In this document: positions 1-5,864 of the stretch, one piece after another
Layout: the number at the start of each line of letters is the position of its first letter
Numbering within the stretch: position 1 is the first letter of the stretch
NCBI GenBank assembly: GCA_964517215.1
Contig: CAZFBR010000213.1
Location: 1 to 5,956 of the forward strand
DNA length: 5,956 nt
Direction: 5' to 3'
Origin: CAZFBR01 sp035353495 [NCBI: uncultured bacterium]
GTDB taxonomy: Bacteria; DAOPZR01
Notes under the pieces: model-generated
Database searches by the model: none
The model's input: the letters and a program-made list of their open reading frames with translations, nothing else
Told to the model about the DNA's origin: nothing
Program-made: the position numbers and the translations under genes

Positions 1-2
1 AT

Positions 3-962
3 GATGGGAGGCCTGGCATTGCCTCCAATCACCCACCGATTCTTGTGAGGAGCCGCAATGATAACCAGCAACGGGACGGGCGCCGGGATACGGATGCGAC
101 CTATGGGGCAAAGCATTACGAGACCATCGATGCCAGCGGGAAGACCCACAAAAAGGAAGTCTGGTGGTTCGGCTACAAGGTGCATCTGCTGGCGGACGTG
201 CAGTATGAACTGCCCCTTGGATATACCATCACCCCGGCGAATGAATCTGATACCCGGCAATTGCCGGTGCTGATGGCGCAATACCGTCATCAGCATCTGC
301 GATTAAGCACGAAGGCGAAATCGATGGTGGGGGATCGCGGCTACGATTCGACGGAAAACAACACGCTGCTGTGGGACGACTATGGCATTGTGCCGGTCAT
401 CGATAATCGCCGCTGCTGGCAGGAGCGCGAGGAAACGACGCGTTCGGTGAACCTGGCGAAGGCGGACAACGTTGTTTACAACGCGGATGGCGAGGTGTCG
501 TGCATTTGTCCGGAGAGCGGGACGGAACGGCCCATGGCCTTCATGGGCTTCGAGAAAGATCGGGAATGCCTGAAATACCGCTGTCCGGCTGCAGCCTATC
601 ACTGCACCTGTGCCGGACGTGACCTGTGTGGCAATGGAAAGACCACCGGCTTCGGGCGCGTGGTGCGCATCCCGTTGGAGAAAGACCGCCGGCTGTTCAC
701 ACCACTGGCCCGGCATACCTATACGTTTCGGCGGCTCTACAAGCAGCGGACGGCTGTGGAGCGGATTAACAGCCGGCTGGACGTTTCCTTTGGTTTTGAG
801 CATCACTCCATCCGCGGCATCGACAAGATGCACTGCCGGATGGGCATCGCACTAATTGTCATGTTGGCCATGGCGCGCGGCCGTCTGCGGCAGAAACAAC
901 GTGATGACATGCGTTCATTGGTGGCGGCGGTATCGCCACCGCATGAGCAAAGAGCCGCCTAA
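3..962 (+). CDS. IS transposase, DDE type (IS4/IS5/IS1182-like superfamily), 5' end outside window
   Basis: Cut-and-paste transposase of an insertion sequence. The frame is open from base 3 to the TAA at 960-962, so the N-terminal part is missing at the window edge; an internal GTG at 45 is only the first in-window start and lacks a convincing ribosome site. Numbering from that GTG, the RNase H-like catalytic triad is probably D17 (RRDTDATYG), D97 (VGDRGYD) and E239 (RTAVERINSR). WFGYKVHL and ELPLGYTITPANESD are typical of the DDE_Tnp_1 fold. Between the second D and the E is a Cys/His-rich insert (CICPESG, then YRCP, YHCTC, DLCGNG), probably a zinc-ribbon-like module, seen in many transposases of this subgroup. 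The C-terminal FGFEHHSIRG and MGIALIVMLAMA follow the E as usual. All three catalytic residues are present, so nothing here shows it is inactive. The exact IS family is uncertain. Confidence 0.9.
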   Translation, partial: DGRPGIASNHPPILVRSRNDNQQRDGRRDTDATYGAKHYETIDASGKTHKKEVWWFGYKVHLLADVQYELPLGYTITPANESDTRQLPVLMAQYRHQHLRLSTKAKSMVGDRGYDSTENNTLLWDDYGIVPVIDNRRCWQEREETTRSVNLAKADNVVYNADGEVSCICPESGTERPMAFMGFEKDRECLKYRCPAAAYHCTCAGRDLCGNGKTTGFGRVVRIPLEKDRRLFTPLARHTYTFRRLYKQRTAVERINSRLDVSFGFEHHSIRGIDKMHCRMGIALIVMLAMARGRLRQKQRDDMRSLVAAVSPPHEQRAA

Positions 963-995
963 CCACACGAAAAAAGCACAACAACAACAGTTGCC

Positions 996-1024
996 AGCGG
1001 GGATGGTGTCGGCGTTCCCCCGCT
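996..1024. repeat. Short inverted repeat in the transposase-operon junction
   Basis: AGCGGGG (996-1002) pairs perfectly with CCCCGCT (1018-1024) across a 15-base loop. It lies 33 bases after the transposase stop. No T-run follows on the + strand, so it is not a convincing intrinsic terminator, although it could act as a weak hairpin or be part of the IS right end. The matching left end lies outside the window, so a terminal inverted repeat cannot be tested. The rest of 963-1147 shows no gene I can support. Confidence 0.3.
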
Positions 1025-1147
1025 AAGCGATGGGCAAACGGTCCCCCACGCGGAAAAGTGGATTGGTATGGCACAGAATCATCCAGTGATGTCAGCCTTA
1101 CCTGACGGGAAAGCGCGACAACGCACATGGCTCAACACTACACCGGC

Positions 1148-1176
1148 TTGATAATCAAAAAAGAATAAGCCATAAT
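1148..1176 (+). promoter_or_regulatory. Predicted sigma70-like promoter for the radical SAM/glycosyltransferase operon
   Basis: TTGATA (1148-1153) and CATAAT (1171-1176) each match the consensus at five of six positions, with an ideal 17-base spacer, inside a distinctly AT-rich stretch of an otherwise GC-rich region. Transcription would be expected to start near 1182-1184, at or just before the candidate ATG codons at 1179 and 1185. This implies a leaderless or nearly leaderless message, or a later start codon. The -35 box lies in a small dyad, TTGAT-A-ATCAA (1148-1158), which could be an operator but is short enough to be chance. Confidence 0.5.
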
Positions 1177-1178
1177 AT

Positions 1179-2072
1179 ATGTATATGGATAGTGCTCCTG
1201 AACGTACCATTATTGTGCCGTCGGCATATAACTATGTGGCGGCATTCCTGACACTGCGTTGTCCTTTGCGCTGCAGTTATTGTATTGCGGCAGTGCCGTC
1301 TACACGACTGCAATTGGCTGAATTATCCGGAAAGGAATGGGTGGCTGCTCTCAATCGTCTGTCGTTGACCGATGATTTGCCGGTGACGCTGCAGGGTGGT
1401 GAACCGACGCAGCATCCGGATTTCTATGAGATTGTCAACGGTTTGAATCCGACTTTGCGCCTTGACTTGTTGACCAATCTGCAGTTTGATGTGGAAGAAT
1501 TTATGCGGAGGATATCGCCGGACCGGTTTCGGCGACCGGCACCGTACGCGTCAATTCGGATCAGTTATCATCCGGAATGCATGGAAGGGCAGACGTTGAT
1601 CATGCGGGTCAAACAATTAAAGAATGCTGGGTATTCGGTTGGTATCTGGGGGGTGCTGCATCCGCTGTGGCAGGAGAATGTTCTGAAAATGAAGCATCAG
1701 GCGGAGGATCAGGGAATTGACTTTCGGACTAAAGAGTTTCTCGGCGTTTGGAATGGGAAGCTATATGGGACGTATGCTGATCCTGAAGCAGTAATGGGTC
1801 GTAAGCAAAGGAAGTGTTGTTGCCGGACCAGTGAACTGTTGATTGGTCCGGAGGGCGGTGTCTACCGCTGCCATCGCGACTTGTATCATGCTTCCCCGCA
1901 TTTCGGCAGAATTACCGACCCGCAGTTCATAGTTGCGGATGTATTCCGTTCGTGCGTCTGGTATGGGCAATGTAATCCATGTGATCTGAAAGTAAAATTT
2001 GATCGGTTCCAGCGGTTTGGACATTGTGCGGTTACTATCGACTTGGCAGCGGATTCCTGTGCACATGTCTGA
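1179..2072 (+). CDS. Radical SAM protein A with cysteine-rich C-terminus
   Basis: Radical SAM enzyme: a [4Fe-4S] cluster cleaves S-adenosylmethionine to give a 5'-deoxyadenosyl radical. The cluster ligands are C28, C32 and C35 (CPLRCSYC, the CxxxCxxC motif) and the SAM-binding GGEPT is at 73-77. The C-terminal third is cysteine-rich: a CCC run at 213-215, C231 in GGVYRCH, and C259, C265 and C268 (CVWYGQCNPC). This suggests an auxiliary Fe-S cluster of SPASM/twitch type. At 297 aa it is a complete single-domain-plus-extension protein, with no signal peptide or membrane segment, hence cytosolic. An in-frame TAA at 1173 bounds the start; ATG 1179, ATG 1185 and GTG 1215 are possible, none with a clear Shine-Dalgarno, and family-like sequence begins only around residue 16. 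It is first in the operon and its end overlaps the next gene by 8 bp. It lacks the DGHKL block of the other two radical SAM proteins here. The substrate is unknown. Confidence 0.87.
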   Translation: MYMDSAPERTIIVPSAYNYVAAFLTLRCPLRCSYCIAAVPSTRLQLAELSGKEWVAALNRLSLTDDLPVTLQGGEPTQHPDFYEIVNGLNPTLRLDLLTNLQFDVEEFMRRISPDRFRRPAPYASIRISYHPECMEGQTLIMRVKQLKNAGYSVGIWGVLHPLWQENVLKMKHQAEDQGIDFRTKEFLGVWNGKLYGTYADPEAVMGRKQRKCCCRTSELLIGPEGGVYRCHRDLYHASPHFGRITDPQFIVADVFRSCVWYGQCNPCDLKVKFDRFQRFGHCAVTIDLAADSCAHV

Positions 2073-3129
2073 TAAATTGCGGCTGGACGGGCATAAGCTG
2101 CACCTGCATCCGCAGCGGGTTGCGGCTTTTCTTGCCGGCCAGCCGATCGCTCCAATTTACATCGAAATCAGTCCGACAAACCGCTGCAATTTGCGATGTC
2201 GCTTCTGTGCCCTTGAGTATCGGCAGGGGGAGAGTTGCGACATAGATCATGCCCGGCTGCAGCAGCTACTGTGTGAATTTGCCGAAGTAGGCGTGCGGAG
2301 CGTCTGCTTCGCCGGTGAAGGAGAACCGCTGTTGTATCCGTATTTTGCCGAAGCAGTCATGCAGTGTGCACGGGGGGGACTGCACTGTGCGGTGGCAACA
2401 AACGGCACGTGTCTGGACCGGGAACTTGCCGTCACAATGGTCCGTAATCTGACGTGGGTGAAGATTTCGCTCAACGCAATTCGTCCGGCAACTTACGCGG
2501 AGATCCATCGGTGCTCTGCAGACAATCTGGAACGGGTTCTGGCGGGAATCGCGATGCTGGTTGAGGAACGGCGACGGTGCGAAGGCAAGGCGACGATCGG
2601 GGTACAGGCGGTCCTCCTGCCGGAAAATGCAGGCGAGATGGTGGAGATGGCCGGGCGGTTGCGTGAACTGGGAGTTGACTATTTTGTGATCAAACCGTTT
2701 AACCAGAACATGCACAGCAGCAATACGGAGTATCGCCGGATTGACTATCGGCAATATTTGTGGCTGGCCGAACCGCTGCAGGAGCTGTCAAATGACGGGT
2801 TTCGTGTTGTTTTTCGGTTGGGAGCGCTGCACAAGGTGATTAGTGAGCAACGGCCATACGGCGGTTGTCTGGGGATTAACTTCTTTGCCTTGGTGCATTC
2901 TGACGGCAATTTGTATACGTGTGCGCCGCATTCGGGTGTGGCAACCAACTGCTATGGAAATGTTTATCTGGCGAAATTCGGCGAGATATGGAACAGCGAA
3001 CGGCGGCGAGCGGTAAGCTGTCAGTACGCCACAACTTTGGCGGACTGCCCGGTGGGCTGCCGGCTGGATGAGATCAATCGTTACTTATGGGAATTGCAGC
3101 ATCCGTCGCCGCACGTGAACTTCATCTGA
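2065..3129 (+). CDS. Radical SAM/SPASM-like protein B
   Basis: Radical SAM enzyme of 354 aa. The N-terminal LDGHKL block (7-12) and IAPIYIE precede the cluster motif C41, C45, C48 (CNLRCRFC). GEGEP (84-88) is the SAM-binding motif, ATNGT (111-115) follows, and GVDYFVIK (203-210) is probably a late barrel strand. The C-terminal auxiliary-cluster region has C268, C286 (DGNLYTC), C296, C319, C328 and C332. The C-terminus PHVNFI recurs in modified form in protein C, its paralog at 4785-5864. SPASM-type enzymes include peptide maturases, and the related twitch enzyme BtrN dehydrogenates an aminocyclitol; between two glycosyltransferases and a transketolase-like gene I favour a sugar or glycolipid substrate, by inference only. 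ATG 2065 is chosen because homology to C begins there; a TTG at 1999 would bury the start in the preceding gene. The 8-bp overlap with gene A indicates coupling. Base composition resembles gene A rather than downstream genes. Confidence 0.88.
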   Translation: MSDKLRLDGHKLHLHPQRVAAFLAGQPIAPIYIEISPTNRCNLRCRFCALEYRQGESCDIDHARLQQLLCEFAEVGVRSVCFAGEGEPLLYPYFAEAVMQCARGGLHCAVATNGTCLDRELAVTMVRNLTWVKISLNAIRPATYAEIHRCSADNLERVLAGIAMLVEERRRCEGKATIGVQAVLLPENAGEMVEMAGRLRELGVDYFVIKPFNQNMHSSNTEYRRIDYRQYLWLAEPLQELSNDGFRVVFRLGALHKVISEQRPYGGCLGINFFALVHSDGNLYTCAPHSGVATNCYGNVYLAKFGEIWNSERRRAVSCQYATTLADCPVGCRLDEINRYLWELQHPSPHVNFI

Positions 3130-3142
3130 TGTGGACCAACCT

Positions 3143-3859
3143 ATGCATTCCCTGACCGTGATGATGCCGGCACTGAATGAGGAGGCAACGGTGGCGGCGA
3201 CGGCGGCAGGGGTGCTGGCGGTTTTCGACCGGGGCGGCGTCGACGGCGAGCTGATCCTGGTCGACGACGGCTCGACCGACGACACCCGGGCGCGGATGCA
3301 GGCGGTCGCGGTGCAGGATAACCGGGTCCGGCTCATCGCGCACGACCGGCGCCGCGGCATCGGCTACAGTTTCCGCGAAGTGCTGGGCACGGCGACGAAG
3401 GAAGCCATCACTTGGTTCCCGGCGGACGGCGAGAATACACCGGATGACCTGGTCAGGTACCTGCCGCTACTCGAACATGTAGATATCATTGTGCCGTTTG
3501 CGGTCAATTGCGGGGTGCGCTCGTTTTTCCGGCGGGTATTGTCGTCGACGTTTCTGGTCATGATCAACCTGTCATTCGGCATGCACCTGAACTACACCAA
3601 CGGCAATGTCATCTACCGCCGCCGGGTGTTCGACGGGGTGACGCTGCGCTCGAACGGCTTCTTTTTCCAGACGGAAGCGCTGATCACCGCCATCCGCCTG
3701 CAGCGCGGGGTGCATTGCGAAGTGCCGATCCATCTCACGTCACGGCGGGGCGGGGCGTCCAAGGCGGTGTCGTTACGCTCGCTGCTGGAAGTCAGCCGCG
3801 ACTATCTGCGGCTGGTCTGGCTGATCCATCTTCGCCCGCTGTTTTTGGGGGCGGCATGA
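3143..3859 (+). CDS. Family 2 glycosyltransferase, DPM1-like
   Basis: GT-A fold glycosyltransferase that would move a sugar from a nucleotide-sugar to an acceptor, in DPM1-like relatives usually a polyprenyl phosphate at the cytoplasmic face. It has the opening strand MMPALNEE (7-14), nucleotide-binding VDDGSTDDT (40-48), and PADGEN (93-98) where the metal-binding DxD normally sits. The first Asp is replaced by Pro93, leaving D95. A moderately hydrophobic stretch (FFRRVLSSTFLVMINLSFG) and YTNGNVIYRR follow, as in DPM1-like enzymes. At 238 aa it is a bare catalytic domain: no C-terminal membrane helices are evident, so it is probably soluble or peripheral. ATG 3143 is chosen because the first strand follows directly; an in-frame GTG at 3131, one base after the previous stop, would add four residues (MDQP) and cannot be excluded. 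Its stop overlaps the next start as ATGA. GC-rich composition begins here. Confidence 0.85.
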   Translation: MHSLTVMMPALNEEATVAATAAGVLAVFDRGGVDGELILVDDGSTDDTRARMQAVAVQDNRVRLIAHDRRRGIGYSFREVLGTATKEAITWFPADGENTPDDLVRYLPLLEHVDIIVPFAVNCGVRSFFRRVLSSTFLVMINLSFGMHLNYTNGNVIYRRRVFDGVTLRSNGFFFQTEALITAIRLQRGVHCEVPIHLTSRRGGASKAVSLRSLLEVSRDYLRLVWLIHLRPLFLGAA

Positions 3860-4788
3860 AGAATACGGCCAAGGTGCTGATCATCAAGCTGGGTTATTCG
3901 GAGACGCTCGATCCGCAGATCGGCACGCTCTGCAGCCTGGGAGATGTGCTGCGCACCACGGAAATACTGCACGCCTATCCCGACGCGGAGATTACCTGGC
4001 TGACCGACAGCGCGGCGGTGCCGCTGCTGGCCGGCAACCGTCGCATCGCCCGCATCCTGACGCTCGACCTGATCACCGTGCTGCAGTTGCTGGGGGAACG
4101 CTTCGACAGTGTGATCAACCTGGAAAAGGTGCCCGGCATCTGCGCCCTGGCCGATCGGGTCAACGCCTGGCACAAGCTCGGCTTCCGCCTCGATCCCGTG
4201 ACGGGACGGGCCGAAGCCTATGAGCATGCGCAGGAGGCGCTGACCATCGCCAGCAAGGACGACGAGAAACGGCGGAACAACCGCTGCTGGCAGGAAGTCC
4301 TGTTTGCCATGCTCAACAAACCGTGGGAAAAGAAGGGGTATCTGCTCGGTTATCAGCCGGCCACGGTCGAGCAGTATGACATCGGGTTCAATTTGCATGT
4401 CGGTCCGAAGTTCCCCGTCAAGGCATGGCCGGCAGAGCACTGGCGACAGCTGGAAACGCAGCTGCAGGGGCGTTACCAAATCACGTGGCAGCAGAGTCTG
4501 GACAATATCCAGCGGTATATCGACTGGATCAATCAGTCGCGGCTGATTATTTCCAACGATTCGCTCGGCCTGCATCTGGCTATTGCCCTGAATAAGAAAG
4601 TGATCGCACTCATCGGTCCGACCTCACCGACGGAGATCCCGCAGCTCGATACTGTCCGCATCCTGCGCCCGGCCAGCGATCGGGACTGCATTCCGTGTTT
4701 TGCGACCACCTGCGCCCGGCAGGACCCCTGCATGCGCCTGATTGCACCCGCACGGGTGGCGCAGGTGGTGACGGAGCTGCTGGCATGA
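3856..4788 (+). CDS. Family 9 glycosyltransferase (heptosyltransferase-like)
   Basis: GT-B fold glycosyltransferase of the ADP-heptose:LPS heptosyltransferase family, 310 aa, slightly short for the family. The N-terminal domain opens with KVLIIKLG, then SLGDVLRTTEILHAYPDAEITWL, the usual GDV-x-x-T-x-x-L and YP-x-A-x-I-x-W pattern. The C-terminal domain has a K-AWPAEHW segment, NDSLGLHLA (234-242, normally D-[ST]-G-x-x-H) and ALIGPTSPTEIP (251-262), together forming the donor site. The four-cysteine tail C278, C281, C286, C292 (CIPC...C...CM) is common in GT9 proteins. No membrane segment; expected at the inner face of the cytoplasmic membrane. ATG 3856 overlaps the GT2 stop by 4 bp and follows a GGGGG run (3847-3851). 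Together with the GT2 it supports assembly of a surface glycan, possibly an LPS core or related glycolipid. The true donor sugar is not known; heptose is only the family default. Confidence 0.88.
   Translation: MKNTAKVLIIKLGYSETLDPQIGTLCSLGDVLRTTEILHAYPDAEITWLTDSAAVPLLAGNRRIARILTLDLITVLQLLGERFDSVINLEKVPGICALADRVNAWHKLGFRLDPVTGRAEAYEHAQEALTIASKDDEKRRNNRCWQEVLFAMLNKPWEKKGYLLGYQPATVEQYDIGFNLHVGPKFPVKAWPAEHWRQLETQLQGRYQITWQQSLDNIQRYIDWINQSRLIISNDSLGLHLAIALNKKVIALIGPTSPTEIPQLDTVRILRPASDRDCIPCFATTCARQDPCMRLIAPARVAQVVTELLA
4773..4776 (+). promoter_or_regulatory. Ribosome binding site for radical SAM protein C
   Basis: GGAG within ACGGAG, eight bases before ATG 4785. It is the clearest Shine-Dalgarno in the window. 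It supports the start at 4785 over the in-frame ATG at 4695, which lies inside the GT9 coding region. Confidence 0.55.
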
Positions 4789-5864
4789 ACACCACCCGCC
4801 AGCCGCGGCTGCTGATGGACGGGCACAAGCTGCTCTGGCATCTCGACCGGCTTGCCGCATGGCAGCGGGGCGAACGGATCGCGCCCATCCACATCGACAT
4901 GGGCCTGACCAAGGGGTGCAACCTGCGCTGCCGCTACTGCTACGGCAAGGTGCAGAAGCTGGACAACTCGGTCATTCCCCGTGACGCGCTGCTGCGGTTT
5001 ATGCGCGAGGCGGCGGCGGTCGGGGTGCGCAGCGTGGCGATGATCGGCGACGGTGAACCGCTGGTAAATCCGGCGGTCTATGAGGCGGCAACCGTCGGGC
5101 ACGCGGCGGGGCTGGCGCTGGCGATGGGGACCAACGGGGTGCTCCTCGACCCGGACCGGCTGCCGGCGCTGCTGCCGACCTTGGCTTACCTGCGGTTCAA
5201 TATCAGTGCGGCAGATGAAGCATCCTACCGGCGCATCCATCAGGGGCGTGAGGGTGATTTTGCCCGGGCCGTGGCGAATATCCGCGCGGCGGTGGCGGTG
5301 CGGGCGGCGATGGGGTTGCCGGTGACGATCGGCCTGCAGATGGTGCTCATCCCCGAATGCGTCGACCAGGTGCTGCCGTTGGCCCGGCTCGGCGCCGAAC
5401 TGGGGGTCGATTATTTCGTGGTCAAACACTGCTCGGACAGTGAAGATCATGAACTGGGCATTCCGCTGGAACGCTATCCGGAATTCGAACCGGTGCTGCG
5501 GCAGGCGGAGGCGCTGTCGACGGAACGGTATCAGGTCATCGTGAAGTGGCAGAAGATCATGGCCCTGGGGCACAAGGCGTATGACCGCTGTCTGGGCATT
5601 CCGTTCCTGCTGCAGATTTCCGGGAACGGCGACGTCAAGCCGTGCGGGTTTCTCTTTCCGAAAGCGGGCTACCTGATGGGGAATATCATTCGCCAGTCAT
5701 TTGCGGATATCGTGCGCAGCGAGGTCTATTGGCAGGTCGTGCGCGAATTGGCGACCAGCTTTGACGTGCATACCCAGTGCGGGACGGCCTGCCGGCAGGA
5801 CTATCTCAATGCATTCCTGTGGCAGATCACCAACGGGCGGCCGGCGCATGCGGAATTCCTCTGA
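4785..5864 (+). CDS. Radical SAM/SPASM-like protein C, paralog of B
   Basis: Radical SAM enzyme of 359 aa. It has MDGHKL (11-16), IAPIHID, the cluster motif C45, C49, C52 (CNLRCRYC), GDGEP (88-92), GTNG (115-118) and GVDYFVVK (207-214). The C-terminal region has C269 and C287 (GDVKPC), GN at 299-300, then C332 and C336. The 17-residue and 3-residue gaps inside these pairs match C268/C286 and C328/C332 of protein B, which suggests one conserved auxiliary [4Fe-4S] cluster. C lacks counterparts to B's extra C296 and C319. The tail PAHAEFL parallels PSPHVNFI of B. After the GVDYFV[IV]K strand the two diverge (KHCSDSEDHEL here, KPFNQNMHSSN in B), consistent with different substrates. Its start overlaps the GT9 stop as ATGA, with an ACGGAG site upstream. 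Cytosolic, no membrane segment. Likely a sugar or glycolipid modifier by context; no specific reaction can be assigned. Confidence 0.9.
   Translation: MNTTRQPRLLMDGHKLLWHLDRLAAWQRGERIAPIHIDMGLTKGCNLRCRYCYGKVQKLDNSVIPRDALLRFMREAAAVGVRSVAMIGDGEPLVNPAVYEAATVGHAAGLALAMGTNGVLLDPDRLPALLPTLAYLRFNISAADEASYRRIHQGREGDFARAVANIRAAVAVRAAMGLPVTIGLQMVLIPECVDQVLPLARLGAELGVDYFVVKHCSDSEDHELGIPLERYPEFEPVLRQAEALSTERYQVIVKWQKIMALGHKAYDRCLGIPFLLQISGNGDVKPCGFLFPKAGYLMGNIIRQSFADIVRSEVYWQVVRELATSFDVHTQCGTACRQDYLNAFLWQITNGRPAHAEFL

Noticed and set aside
920-940. Hairpin GGTGGCG / CGCCACC near the transposase 3' end, considered as a terminator
   Set aside because: It lies inside the coding frame before the stop and has no T-run; in GC-rich coding DNA a 7-bp stem with a 7-base loop is easily chance.
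1068-1151. A 27-codon open frame (MAQNHPVMSALPDGK...), considered as a RiPP precursor peptide for radical SAM protein A
   Set aside because: It has no Shine-Dalgarno, no leader/core pattern I recognise and no Cys-rich or repeat core. It ends inside the predicted -35 box, so it would not be on the operon transcript. A chance frame is more likely.
1999-2064. TTG-initiated N-terminal extension of radical SAM protein B
   Set aside because: It lies wholly inside gene A in another frame, and similarity to paralog C begins only after ATG 2065.
3508-3855. Upstream extension of the GT9 gene
   Set aside because: The extra residues are an out-of-frame reading of the GT2 gene; the GT9 N-terminal KVLIIKLG strand begins right after ATG 3856.
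3802-4575. Antisense open frame (257 codons) opposite the GT9 gene
   Set aside because: It shows the same GC-driven shadow pattern and no known motif, and it lies entirely over a well-supported gene.
4695-4784. Upstream extension of radical SAM protein C
   Set aside because: It is an out-of-frame reading of the GT9 C-terminus; ATG 4785 has an ACGGAG site and the 4-bp overlap typical of this operon.
4533-5573. Long antisense open frame (346 codons) opposite the GT9 and radical SAM C genes
   Set aside because: Its product is rich in Arg, His, Gln and Pro with no recognisable fold, as expected from the reverse strand of GC-rich coding DNA; the + strand genes carry clear catalytic motifs.
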